Source: Rhizobium sp. BK650
Lineage (GTDB): Bacteria; Pseudomonadota; Alphaproteobacteria; Rhizobiales; Rhizobiaceae
Reading direction: 5' to 3'
Length of the DNA stretch: 64,000 nucleotides
Assembly: GCF_014195325.1 (NCBI RefSeq)
Contig: NZ_JACIBK010000005.1
Coordinates: 62,001 to 126,000, forward strand
In this document: positions 35,874-44,054 of the stretch, piece by piece
Layout of the letters: the number at the start of each line of letters is the position of its first letter
Position numbering within the stretch: the stretch's first letter is position 1
Notes under the pieces: generated by a model
Told to the model about the DNA's origin: nothing
Seen by the model: only the letters and a program-made list of their open reading frames with translations
The model's database searches: none
Translations under genes and position numbers: made by a program

Positions 35874-37298
35874 ATGAAAAACTCGGAAACCGTGTGGGAT
35901 ATCGTCGAAGCCAGGCGCGAAGCGTTCTTTGCGCTCAGCGACCGCATCTGGGATATGCCGGAGACGAATTATGAGGAATACCGCTCCTCTGAAGAGCATG
36001 CGCGCCAACTGGAAGCAGAAGGCTTCCGTGTTGAACGCGGGATTGCGGGATTGCCAACGGCCGTGATGGGCGAAGCCGGCGAAGATGGTCCCGTCATTGC
36101 CATCCTCGGCGAATTCGATGCCCTGCCCGGCCTTAGTCAGCAAGCCGGCCTTGCCGAGAAACGTGAAGCGACCGCCAATGGCAACGGCCACGGATGCGGT
36201 CACAATATGCTTGGTGCCGGTTCGATGCTGGCCGCCGCCGCGGTGAAGGATTTCATTGCTGCGAACGGCTTGAAAGGCCGTGTACGTTATTACGGTTGCC
36301 CCGCCGAGGAAGGCGGCTCGTCGAAGGGCTTCATGGTTCGTGCCGGGGTATTCGATGACGTTGACATTGCCATTTCCTGGCATCCGGCTGCTTTTGCCGG
36401 CGTCAACAACCCCGTCTCGCTCGCCTGCAACGAGATCAATTTTCACTTCACCGGACGCTCCTCCCATGCATCGGCGACGCCGCATCTCGGCCGCAGCGCG
36501 CTCGATGCCGTCGAACTGATGAATGTTGGCGTCAACTATATGCGCGAGCATATGCCTTCGACGGCGCGCATCCATTATGCCGTCACCGATACCGGCGGCT
36601 CGGCCCCGAATGTAGTGCAGGCCCGTGCGACAGTGCGCTATCTCATCCGTGCCCGGAACCTCCCCGAACTCCTGTCGCTCGTCGCCCGCGTGAAGAAAGT
36701 CGCCGAAGGCGCCGCTCTCATGACCGAGACTTCAGTGCGCAGCGAGGTGATTAGCGGTGACGCCAATCTCGTCGGTAACGCACCACTCGAAGAACTGATG
36801 TTCGCCAACCTGGAGCGTCTCGGACCGCCCGTCTTCGATGAAGATGACCGCGCGACCGCACGAAAGTTTCAGGCAACGATGAGCGCCGAGGACATCGCCT
36901 CTTGCTATGCGCGGTTCGGCCTGAAACCGAAGAAGGATCAGCCGCTTTGCGAGGAAATCTTTCCGCTTTATGCCGGCGACAGCACGATCGTCGGCTCCAC
37001 CGATGTCGGTAGCGTCAGCTGGGTCGTACCGACGGTGCAGATGCGCGGTGCCACCTACGCGATCGGCACGCCCGGTCATTCCTGGCAGCTGGTTGCTCAG
37101 GGCAAGCTTCCCGCCGCCCATAAAGGCATGGAGCATGCGGCAAAAGTCATGGCGAGTACTGCCATCGACCTGATCCGCAATCCTGCTCTCATCGAGGCGG
37201 CCAAGGCGGACCTGAAGGGCCGCCTCGATGGGACGCCATTCGTCAATCCGATCCCGGATGACGTTCAGCCGCCGCTGCCGGAGAAAGACGCATCATGA
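35874..37298 (+). CDS. M20-family amidohydrolase (AbgB/aminobenzoyl-glutamate-hydrolase-like)
   Basis: A 474-residue metallo-amidohydrolase. Metal-binding and catalytic elements are visible: GEFDALPGLSQQAG, NGNGHGCGHNMLGAGS, CPAEEGGSSKGF (general base Glu pair), DIAISWHPAAF, the dimerisation-domain FTGRSSHASATPHLGRSALD, and the C-terminal TPGHSWQL His. It should cleave an amide bond in an N-acylated amino acid or similar compound in the cytosol. The ATG at 35874 is chosen because the frame to 35799 runs through the operator palindrome. It is the first gene of a five-gene operon with a polar amino-acid ABC importer, which probably brings in the substrate. Confidence 0.9.
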   Translation: MKNSETVWDIVEARREAFFALSDRIWDMPETNYEEYRSSEEHARQLEAEGFRVERGIAGLPTAVMGEAGEDGPVIAILGEFDALPGLSQQAGLAEKREATANGNGHGCGHNMLGAGSMLAAAAVKDFIAANGLKGRVRYYGCPAEEGGSSKGFMVRAGVFDDVDIAISWHPAAFAGVNNPVSLACNEINFHFTGRSSHASATPHLGRSALDAVELMNVGVNYMREHMPSTARIHYAVTDTGGSAPNVVQARATVRYLIRARNLPELLSLVARVKKVAEGAALMTETSVRSEVISGDANLVGNAPLEELMFANLERLGPPVFDEDDRATARKFQATMSAEDIASCYARFGLKPKKDQPLCEEIFPLYAGDSTIVGSTDVGSVSWVVPTVQMRGATYAIGTPGHSWQLVAQGKLPAAHKGMEHAAKVMASTAIDLIRNPALIEAAKADLKGRLDGTPFVNPIPDDVQPPLPEKDAS

Positions 37299-38014
37299 AC
37301 CAGCCCGGCATCCTCGAGCTTATAAGCTTCGGCCCCGACGGTTGGGGCAAGGCGCTCATGGCCGGCGCGTCGATGACGATTCTGGTGGCATCTGCCGGTT
37401 ATGCGATTGGCGCCGTCATCGGCACTTTCGGGGCCTGGGCAAAGATATCGGGCGGGCGCGGCCTGAAGATCGCAGCCGATACCTATACGACAGTGCTTCG
37501 CGGCATACCCGACCTTCTGGTTATCTATCTCTTCTACTTTGGAGGAAGTGCCGCCGTCACGGCTGTCGGCCGGCTGTTCGGCGCCGAGGGTTTCCTCGGC
37601 TTTCCAGGATTCCTTGCCGGATCGCTCGCTGTCGGCGTCACCTCGGGCGCACAATTTACCGAAGTCTTCCGTGGGGCATTCAAGGCGGTCCATCCCGGTG
37701 AGATCGAGGCGGCCATTGCTTGCGGCATGGGCCGCACACTCAGGTTTCGCCGTATCGTCGCGCCGTTGACGCTTCGCCATGCGCTGCCGGGTCTCGGCAA
37801 TGTCTGGCAGGTCGTTTTGAAAGAATCCGCGCTTGTATCCATCACCGGCGTCGCAGAACTGCTTCGCCAGACGCAGGTGGCGGCAGGTTCGACCGGCCTG
37901 CCCTTTGATTTCTACGTCGTTGCAGGCGCAATTTATCTCATTATCTCAACGGGCTCCGGCCTTTTCCTGAGACGAGCTGAGAAGCACTTTTCTCGCGGGT
38001 TGAGGAGAAGCTGA
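37295..38014 (+). CDS. Polar amino-acid type ABC permease (HisQ/GlnP-like)
   Basis: A 239-residue inner-membrane permease with about five membrane segments. It carries the family motif AAIACGMGRTLRFRRIVAPL, the EAA loop that contacts the ATPase, and RGIPDLLVIYLFYFGG in the N-terminal half. Overlaps the amidohydrolase stop (ATGA) and the next permease (TGATG). Together the two permeases should form a heterodimeric channel for an amino-acid-like substrate. Confidence 0.92.
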   Translation: MNQPGILELISFGPDGWGKALMAGASMTILVASAGYAIGAVIGTFGAWAKISGGRGLKIAADTYTTVLRGIPDLLVIYLFYFGGSAAVTAVGRLFGAEGFLGFPGFLAGSLAVGVTSGAQFTEVFRGAFKAVHPGEIEAAIACGMGRTLRFRRIVAPLTLRHALPGLGNVWQVVLKESALVSITGVAELLRQTQVAAGSTGLPFDFYVVAGAIYLIISTGSGLFLRRAEKHFSRGLRRS

Positions 38015-38754
38015 TGGATTGGCAATTTCTCGCCGGGACCTTCGTCAGTCTCGTTCGCGCCATTCCTCTGACACTTCAGCTTGCAGCAACCTCGATCGCG
38101 CTCGGCGCCATTCTGGCGCTCGCGATCGCGCTGTGCCGGCTTTCCGGTCTTGTGATCCTTGAGTGGTTTGCGCGTAGCTATGTCTTCGTCTTCCGCGGCA
38201 CTCCGCTGCTCGTCCAAATCTTTCTGATCTATTACGGGCTCGGCCAGTTCCCCGAGATCAGGCACTCTATTTTCTGGCCACTCCTGCGCCAATCCTATTG
38301 GTGTGCCGTTCTGGCGCTCACCATGAATACGGCTGCCTATGCCAGTGAGATTATTCGCGGCGGACTTCTGTCGGTGCCTTTCGGCCAGATCGAAGCGGCA
38401 CGTGCCTGCGGCATGCCGCGTTTCATGCAGTTCCGCCGTATCGTTCTGCCTCTTGCGATAAGACAGGCTCTGCCGGCGTACTCGAACGAAATGATCTCCA
38501 TGGTGAAGGCGACATCGCTCGCCTCGATCATCACCTTGATGGAAGTGACCGGCGTTGCCGCCAGGATCATTTCCGAGACCTATCGGGCAATCGAGGTGTT
38601 CATCGTCGCAGGCGCCATCTATCTGGCGATCAACTTCCTGCTGACGCGGCTCGTGTACCTCGTTGAATATTGGCTGAGCCCGCACCTGCGTCAGCCTGTT
38701 CCCCACCATCCGGCGGTCGCTCCGGCATCTGCCCTTAAAGGAGACGCCCGATGA
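38014..38754 (+). CDS. Polar amino-acid type ABC permease (HisM/GlnP-like)
   Basis: A 246-residue permease with about five membrane segments, FRGTPLLVQIFLIYYGLGQF near residue 62 and the EAA loop AARACGMPRFMQFRRIVLPL. The start ATG shares one base with the stop of the previous gene (TGATG at 38012-38016). The last 20 residues are Pro/Ala-rich and cytosolic. Its partner is the preceding permease. Confidence 0.92.
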   Translation: MDWQFLAGTFVSLVRAIPLTLQLAATSIALGAILALAIALCRLSGLVILEWFARSYVFVFRGTPLLVQIFLIYYGLGQFPEIRHSIFWPLLRQSYWCAVLALTMNTAAYASEIIRGGLLSVPFGQIEAARACGMPRFMQFRRIVLPLAIRQALPAYSNEMISMVKATSLASIITLMEVTGVAARIISETYRAIEVFIVAGAIYLAINFLLTRLVYLVEYWLSPHLRQPVPHHPAVAPASALKGDAR

Positions 38755-39533
38755 TGGCGGCCAACGTCCCCCTTTCTCCGATCGCCCTCAGCGTGAAGGA
38801 ACTGCACAAGAGCTTTGGACCCGTCGAGGTCCTCAAGGGCATCTCGCTTGATGCGCATGAGGGCGATGTCGTCTCGATCCTCGGCTCTTCCGGTTCGGGG
38901 AAATCCACTTTCCTGCGCTGCATCAATCTTCTGGAGACCCCCAATTCCGGTGAGGTGACCGTAGCTGGCGAGACGATCCGTATGGTTGCTGACGGCAAGG
39001 GTGGCAGCCGACCGGCGGAGCGCAGGCAGGTCGACTGTATCCGCTCGCAGCTCGCCATGGTCTTTCAGAGCTTCAATCTCTGGTCCCATAAGACGGTGCT
39101 CGAAAACGTCATCGAGGCGCCGGTGCATGTGCTCGGCCGGCCGAAGGCGGAATCTATCGAGGAGGCCGAGGCGCTGCTCGCCAAGGTGGGCATTGCCGAG
39201 AAGCGCAATTTCTATCCCTCTCATCTGTCCGGAGGCCAGCAGCAGCGCGCAGCGATCGCACGCGCGCTTGCCATGCGCCCGAAGGTGATGCTCTTCGATG
39301 AACCGACTTCGGCGCTCGATCCCGAACTCGTCGGCGAAGTGCTGCGCGTCATGCGCGCGCTCGCGGAAGAAGGCCGCACGATGCTGATCGTTACCCACGA
39401 AATGGGTTTTGCCCGGGACGTCTCCAGCCGCGTCGTCTTCCTGCATAAAGGCGTCGTCGAGGAAGACGGCAAGCCACAGGATGTCTTCGCCAACTCCCGC
39501 TCGGACCGCTTCCGGCAATTCATCAGCAAATAG
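38751..39533 (+). CDS. ABC importer ATPase (GlnQ/HisP-like)
   Basis: A 260-residue ATPase. Walker A is GSSGSGKST, the Q-loop is in MVFQSFNLWSHKTV, the signature is LSGGQQQRAAIARALAM, and Walker B with the catalytic Glu is VMLFDEPTSALDPE; the switch His is in VTHEMGFA. The insertion MVADGKGGSRPAERRQVDCI before the Q-loop is typical of HisP-type proteins. It overlaps the permease stop by four bases; AAAGGAG lies seven bases before the first of two tandem ATG codons. It powers the importer encoded by the operon. Confidence 0.94.
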   Translation: MMAANVPLSPIALSVKELHKSFGPVEVLKGISLDAHEGDVVSILGSSGSGKSTFLRCINLLETPNSGEVTVAGETIRMVADGKGGSRPAERRQVDCIRSQLAMVFQSFNLWSHKTVLENVIEAPVHVLGRPKAESIEEAEALLAKVGIAEKRNFYPSHLSGGQQQRAAIARALAMRPKVMLFDEPTSALDPELVGEVLRVMRALAEEGRTMLIVTHEMGFARDVSSRVVFLHKGVVEEDGKPQDVFANSRSDRFRQFISK

Positions 39534-39568
39534 TTTCTCGGCCCAAACAAAGAAAAGGGGAGCAAAAT

Positions 39569-40426
39569 ATGACATTCTTTTCAAAGATATTGATGGCGAC
39601 ATCAACCGCGGCAATCATTGCAACGGCAGGCGTGGTGCAGGCGGAAGACAAGAAATGGACGACGGTAACGATCGCCACCGAAGGCGCCTTCAAGCCCTAT
39701 AATTTCACCAGGCCGGACGGCTCGCTCGATGGATATGAGATCGAGCTGACCAAATATTTCTGCGATCACATGAAGGTCGAATGCAAGATCGTCGTCCAGA
39801 ACTTCGACGGCATGATCCCGGCGCTGAACGCCGGCAAGTTCGACGCCATCATCTCCGGAATGTCGGCGACCGCCAAGCGCGAAGAAGTCATCGCCTTCAG
39901 CGATTCCTACGGTTCCACCGGCCAGGCCTTCGCGACTTCGAAGACGGGCGACCTCGCAAACCTGCCGGATAAGGGCGAAGTCTTTTCGCTTGCCAGCGAT
40001 GAGGCAGGCGCTGCTGCCGAGATCGAAAAGATCAAGCCGGCTCTTCACGGCAAGACGATTGGTGTTCAGACCGCCTCCACCGCGGCCGCTTTCGTCGACA
40101 AATATCTGAAGGACGTCGCCGATGTCAGAGAATACAAGACGACGGAAGAACACGACCTCGATCTCAAGGCAGGCCGCGTGGACATCGTCATGGCGTCCAT
40201 GGCCTATCTGACGACGGCCTCCCAGAAGCCCGGCAATGAAGACATGACGACAACAGGCCCGCGCTTCCAGGGCGGTTTCCTCGGCCGCGGCAGCTCCGTT
40301 GGTCTGCGCAAGAGCGACACTGAGCTGAAGGCCATGTTCAATGATGCGATCGCCGCCGCAAAGGCGGATGGCACCATCAAGAGACTGTCGGATAAGTGGT
40401 TCGGCTTCGACGTGACTCCGAAGTGA
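39569..40426 (+). CDS. Periplasmic amino-acid-type solute-binding protein
   Basis: A 285-residue family 3 solute-binding protein with a signal peptide (about 1-25, cut after VVQA). The ligand fold begins VTIATEGAFKPYNFTRPDGS and contains GYEIELTKYFCDHM, FDGMIPALNAGKFDAIISGM and GKTIGVQTASTAAAFVDKYL, the standard order. It should bind an amino acid or amino-acid conjugate (opine-like or N-acyl type) and deliver it to the permease pair. It is the last gene of the GntR-controlled operon and is followed by a hairpin. Confidence 0.92.
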   Translation: MTFFSKILMATSTAAIIATAGVVQAEDKKWTTVTIATEGAFKPYNFTRPDGSLDGYEIELTKYFCDHMKVECKIVVQNFDGMIPALNAGKFDAIISGMSATAKREEVIAFSDSYGSTGQAFATSKTGDLANLPDKGEVFSLASDEAGAAAEIEKIKPALHGKTIGVQTASTAAAFVDKYLKDVADVREYKTTEEHDLDLKAGRVDIVMASMAYLTTASQKPGNEDMTTTGPRFQGGFLGRGSSVGLRKSDTELKAMFNDAIAAAKADGTIKRLSDKWFGFDVTPK

Positions 40427-40440
40427 GCTAATTCAAAATG

Positions 40441-40469
40441 ATACCCGGCAAGTGATGCTCGCCGGGTAT
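40441..40469 (+). terminator. Hairpin after the ABC operon
   Basis: ATACCCGGC pairs with GCCGGGTAT around an 11-base loop, 14 bases after the binding-protein stop. Only a short TT follows, so it may be a weak or factor-assisted terminator. Confidence 0.5.
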
Positions 40470-40666
40470 TGCGGGCCGATCAAGCCACGCTGCTTTAGAA
40501 ATCAAATGCTTCCATTGTGCTCGCGAAGGGACCCGCCGGCCGACGCGCATATTCTGGGCTCGCAAAGTGTCGACGAGATCGCTATTCGTGTGATCGTGGA
40601 TGTCCTCATGGCGCACCTGCATTGAAAAGAAACATGACACGATCGCGAAACGAAGGAGGGGCAGCG

Positions 40667-41044
40667 ATGGCCAATCTTCCCGATATGACGAAGCACCGCG
40701 GCTTTCCATCCGGCATGCCGGGCAGTGGCATCCAATTCACCATCCGCCGCGCCAATCCCAAGGGCGTGACGCCGATCAAGGCACTGCCTCGTCGCGCGCG
40801 GCCCGGTACGGCCGAACACCGGGTCGATGCAGCCTTCCTGCATGCGCTTTGGCATCATTTCGGGGCAGAGCCCTTCGAGCGCGGCAATCTTGACGCCGCA
40901 CGGCTCAACCTGCTGTTTGGACGAGAAGTGGTCGCCGTGGACAAGGATTTCGACCCGAAGTCCTATGCGGCGATGCTCGTCATCAACGAGAAGGTGGCGC
41001 GTCAGAATTTTCCGGAATCGTTCGAAGACATTATGGAAGTCTGA
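40667..41044 (+). CDS. Conserved-looking hypothetical protein, 125 residues
   Basis: Starts MANLPDMTKHRGFPSGMPGS at an ATG with AAGGAGGG (40652-40659) seven bases upstream; the frame upstream to 40517 lacks such support. The protein has no signal peptide or membrane segment. It has a basic middle (KALPRRARPGTAEHRVDA), a Trp/His segment (LHALWHHFGAEPFERG) and an acidic C-terminus (FPESFEDIMEV). I do not recognise the family. It is a single-gene unit between the amino-acid ABC operon and the convergent small lipoprotein gene. Codon usage resembles its neighbours, so it is probably a real native gene. Confidence 0.6.
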   Translation: MANLPDMTKHRGFPSGMPGSGIQFTIRRANPKGVTPIKALPRRARPGTAEHRVDAAFLHALWHHFGAEPFERGNLDAARLNLLFGREVVAVDKDFDPKSYAAMLVINEKVARQNFPESFEDIMEV

Positions 41045-41077
41045 CAGGAGCGTTCATCGCGGGTTTCCGCCGCCGGA

Positions 41078-41413
41078 TTAATTTCCCGGCTCGACGGTGA
41101 CTTCATATTCGGCAAGCAAACGCTGTATGGCTTCGTTTTCGGCGTAAAGGCGTTTGAGGCTGGCAAGCTCGGCGTCGGTCCCAGTGCAGAGCCGCTTCAG
41201 CTCCTCATCGATCTGCGCGCGCCGTTCGGCATAGGGCGAATCCTCGCCCCGAAAGTGGTCGCATCCGTCGCGGCGCTCCATAAAGGCGCGCACATTTTCA
41301 GGCAATTTGAACTTATCGGACTTCCGATCGGCAGCCAGGCTTGCTCCGCAACACGCGCCAGAAAGGCTAAGAAGCAACAGGCCTGCGCTGATCTTAGGCC
41401 CGATGATCGTCAT
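41078..41413 (-). CDS. Small putative lipoprotein, 111 residues
   Basis: Starts MTIIGPKISAGLLLLSLSGA and reaches a lipobox-like LSGAC at about residue 21 (a second Cys follows directly). The mature part is hydrophilic and helical, with a conserved-looking Cys/acidic segment (FMERRDGCDHFRGEDSPYAE, RRAQIDEELKRLCTGTDAEL) and a coiled-coil-like end. The ATG overlaps the upstream MYG1 stop as ATGA, so the two are co-translated. The family is not one I can name. Outer- or inner-membrane location cannot be decided because the second Cys occupies the sorting position. Confidence 0.65.
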   Translation of the reverse strand: MTIIGPKISAGLLLLSLSGACCGASLAADRKSDKFKLPENVRAFMERRDGCDHFRGEDSPYAERRAQIDEELKRLCTGTDAELASLKRLYAENEAIQRLLAEYEVTVEPGN

Positions 41414-42330
41414 GCCAGCGCCTGTTCTACAGCGATCTGCGCCATCGCAAGGGCAGCCTCTCGGGTCTTTGCGGCCGCGACGAAAAGGCCCTTGTGGCAG
41501 AAAGTTGCTCCTTCGACGCCGCATGCCGTTTCCAGATCGTGGCCAGTTAACCCCGCCCAGGACGACGGCAAATCCGCGCGCAGTTCAAAGCTTTCGTCGG
41601 AACGCCGAATGCCGGTCAGGCACCAATCGTTTTCGCGCGGGTGAACGACGAAGAGCAGCCGATCGGCCTTGGCCTTTACGATCGCGGCGCGGAAAGGCAT
41701 GCCCATCGGCAGTTCGAGGACCCTGCCCTCGCCTGTTTCATCGATCGCCGTGAGAACAAGGCCTTCGGCACGCAGCTTGGCATCCTGTGTCGCAATCCCC
41801 GCCTCCACGAAGCTCCGCGCGATCGAAAGGGCGGCATGGAACGCCCGGTCATCGGCATCCGGATCCTTTGCATCGAAAACCGGCTTCAGGGTTTCGAGAA
41901 GCGCTGGCAGCGTCAGGCCAGCCAGCTCGCCTGCAATCGAAAGATCAAGCGCGCCATTATCGGTCAGATCGACCGGCAGCACGAATTTGACGTCGAAGGA
42001 CGCATGCACCGCTGCGATATGCGCTTCGGGCACCCCAAGGGCCGCAAGATAATCGGCCCCATAATGTTTCCAGATGAGGCCGAAGGAACTGTAGGGCCTT
42101 CCGTCCTCTCGCACGGGCGCACCACGCTGATGGTGGTCGAAAATGCCCGCAGCAGGATCATATTGCCCGCCGACATCATAGATGATGCGACCGGTGGCCG
42201 GTGTGGTCCATTCAACATTTCGGCTGCGAATGATCCTGGCCTCAGGAAACAGCCGGGTCAAGATGACACTTGAAAGCAGCTCATCGGCGTGGAAGCCGCC
42301 GGAATGGGTAACCAGGTATGAAGGGGTCAT
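41410..42330 (-). CDS. MYG1-family protein (DHH-like metal-dependent hydrolase/exonuclease fold)
   Basis: A 306-residue protein typical of bacterial MYG1/UPF0160. The N-terminus has THSGGFHADELLSSVIL (metal-binding HxD), followed by IIYDVGGQYDPAAGIFDHHQ with the DHH motif, and YSSFGLIWKHYG. Later elements GMPFRAAIVKA and VHPRENDWCLTGIR fit the family. Eukaryotic MYG1 is reported as an RNA exonuclease; the bacterial role is not firmly established. It heads a two-gene unit with the small lipoprotein. Confidence 0.9.
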   Translation of the reverse strand: MTPSYLVTHSGGFHADELLSSVILTRLFPEARIIRSRNVEWTTPATGRIIYDVGGQYDPAAGIFDHHQRGAPVREDGRPYSSFGLIWKHYGADYLAALGVPEAHIAAVHASFDVKFVLPVDLTDNGALDLSIAGELAGLTLPALLETLKPVFDAKDPDADDRAFHAALSIARSFVEAGIATQDAKLRAEGLVLTAIDETGEGRVLELPMGMPFRAAIVKAKADRLLFVVHPRENDWCLTGIRRSDESFELRADLPSSWAGLTGHDLETACGVEGATFCHKGLFVAAAKTREAALAMAQIAVEQALA

Positions 42331-42802
42331 TGTCAGATGCGTCTTTCGGAACGGGACTTGTTGCCTGTTCTGATAGCCTGCGTCGGTCGCCAGCTCAACA
42401 GCGGGCGGGGAAGCGATTTAATTCTTTCGATCCGGATAGCTTGGAGACATCCCCGACGTGATGCAGCCACAATGCTGCAGTAATACCCCAAACATCCGAG
42501 GATATTGTATCCTCGATGATGCAGGCTCCGTTGCCCGATTGCCGACGCGCTTGCGACCTTCCCATCAGCGATTTTAGCAGCCGCAGTAGAGTATTGCTTC
42601 TGCGCGTGGATCTCACACTGACCAGATCAGAACGACCGAATCTGACGACGGAAACACCGTCTCGCCGATCGCTAACGCACCCTGCCGCAGTCTCCTAGGA
42701 CAAGGCATCAGTTGCAAGCTGCGACAGCGAACCTCGCCGAGCAAAGCGCCCAGCAATCGTTTTCAGACAATCAGGAGCGAACCCTCGCGGTTCGGATCTA
42801 TC
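42331..42802. other. Intergenic region between MYG1 and the DUF4167-like gene
   Basis: This stretch of 472 bases lies between divergent genes. Short open frames exist on both strands, but none has a plausible ribosome binding site plus a protein-like composition. No tRNA, hairpin with T-run or repeat family was recognised. Confidence 0.4.
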
Positions 42803-43003
42803 ATGAATAATCACCATTTCGCCCACCGTAATAGAAGTGCTACACCATCGAGGCAGCGCCTGCTGGATCGATACAAGCAGTACCTTCAGTCTGCCGAGCT
42901 GAAATCTTTGGCCGGCGACCGGGTCGGCGCAGAAAATGACTACCAGCATGCCGAACACTTCTTCCGCAGCGCTGCCCAACAGAAAGACGCCGACCGACTA
43001 TGA
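42803..43003 (+). CDS. Mini-protein with a DUF4167-like C-terminal motif, 66 residues
   Basis: The 66-residue product is basic at the start (NNHHFAHRNRSATPSRQRL). It contains LDRYKQYLQSAELKSLAGD followed by RVGAENDYQHAEHFFRSA, which strongly resembles the C-terminal helical motif of DUF4167 proteins of Rhizobiales (GDRV-AEN-QHAEHY pattern). The usual family members are longer, with a Gly/Asn-rich nucleic-acid-binding-like N-terminus that is nearly absent here. The stop overlaps the desaturase start as ATGA (43000-43003), indicating coupled translation. Function unknown; the family is often thought to be RNA-associated. The ribosome binding site is weak. Confidence 0.65.
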   Translation: MNNHHFAHRNRSATPSRQRLLDRYKQYLQSAELKSLAGDRVGAENDYQHAEHFFRSAAQQKDADRL

Positions 43004-44025
43004 ACGCAACGATGACGGCTGGCCAAGACGCCGGTGCCGAAAAAGCCTGGCTCAAGATTCTCTCGAATTACCGAAAACCCAATACAGGCCGAAGCCTGTA
43101 CGAACTGGCCGTGACGCTGATTCCGTTTATCCTTCTTTGGGCGGCAGCATCGGTTGCGATCCACTTCGGCAATTGGCTCGGCCTAATCCTCGTCGTCCCT
43201 GCCGCCGGCTTCCTGCTCCGGCTTTTCATGCTGCAACATGATTGCGGGCACGGCTCGTTCTTCGGACGGCGTCAGTGGGATGACTGGACGGGGCGCGTGA
43301 TCGGCATCCTCACGCTGACACCCTACGATTATTGGCGCCGTGCACACGCCGAACACCATGCCTCAGCCGGCAATCTGGATGAGAGGGGTGTCGGTGATAT
43401 CACCACGCTGACGGTCGAGGAATATCGCGCCCTGACGGGTCGAGGAAAACTTGCCTATCGCCTATACAGGCATCCGCTGGTCATGTTCGGTATTGGCCCG
43501 GCCTATCTTTTTATTTTCAAGCAGCGACTGCCGATCGGAATGATGCGTTCCGGCGCCCTACCCTGGATTTCGACGATGGGGACCAATGCCGGCGTTGCTG
43601 CACTGGTCGCTCTTCTGATTTGGGCGGTCGGGATCGTTCCCTTTCTGATGATTCACCTGCCAATCGTTCTGCTTGCGGGATCGGCTGGTGTCTGGCTCTT
43701 CTATGTTCAGCACCAATTCGAAGATACCTACTGGTCCAAGCCTCCCGAATGGACGTTCCCCCATTCCGCCATGCACGGCGCCTCGCATTATGATCTGCCG
43801 CGCGCACTGCGATGGATCACCGCCAATATCGGCATGCACCATGTCCACCACCTGTCGAGCCGAGTGCCGTTTTACAGGTTGCCGGAAGTGCTGCGTGACT
43901 ATCCGGAGCTGGCGAAGCTTGGGCGCATCAACATTCGTGACAGCCTCGGCTGCGTAAAACTGATCCTCTGGGACGAGACGGCACGACGGCTGATCTCGCT
44001 GCGTGAAGCGCAGGCGCGCCTCTAA
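43000..44025 (+). CDS. Membrane fatty-acid desaturase
   Basis: A 341-residue di-iron membrane desaturase with four or more hydrophobic segments and the three histidine boxes: HDCGH (in MLQHDCGHGSFFG, about residue 80), HAEHH (about 115) and HHVHH (about 280). The sequence resembles delta-12/omega-3 type bacterial desaturases. It introduces a double bond into a membrane-lipid acyl chain using a ferredoxin or cytochrome donor. It is translationally coupled to the DUF4167-like mini-protein. Convergent with the LuxR-type gene at 44055. Confidence 0.9.
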   Translation: MNATMTAGQDAGAEKAWLKILSNYRKPNTGRSLYELAVTLIPFILLWAAASVAIHFGNWLGLILVVPAAGFLLRLFMLQHDCGHGSFFGRRQWDDWTGRVIGILTLTPYDYWRRAHAEHHASAGNLDERGVGDITTLTVEEYRALTGRGKLAYRLYRHPLVMFGIGPAYLFIFKQRLPIGMMRSGALPWISTMGTNAGVAALVALLIWAVGIVPFLMIHLPIVLLAGSAGVWLFYVQHQFEDTYWSKPPEWTFPHSAMHGASHYDLPRALRWITANIGMHHVHHLSSRVPFYRLPEVLRDYPELAKLGRINIRDSLGCVKLILWDETARRLISLREAQARL

Positions 44026-44054
44026 CAGCACGCAGCCCCGGGGCGCGCCACCCG

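Noticed and set aside
42395..42616. Minus-strand frame in the gap between MYG1 and the DUF4167-like gene, considered as a gene remnant
   Set aside because: No match to any known family could be seen and there is no start signal; treated as chance.
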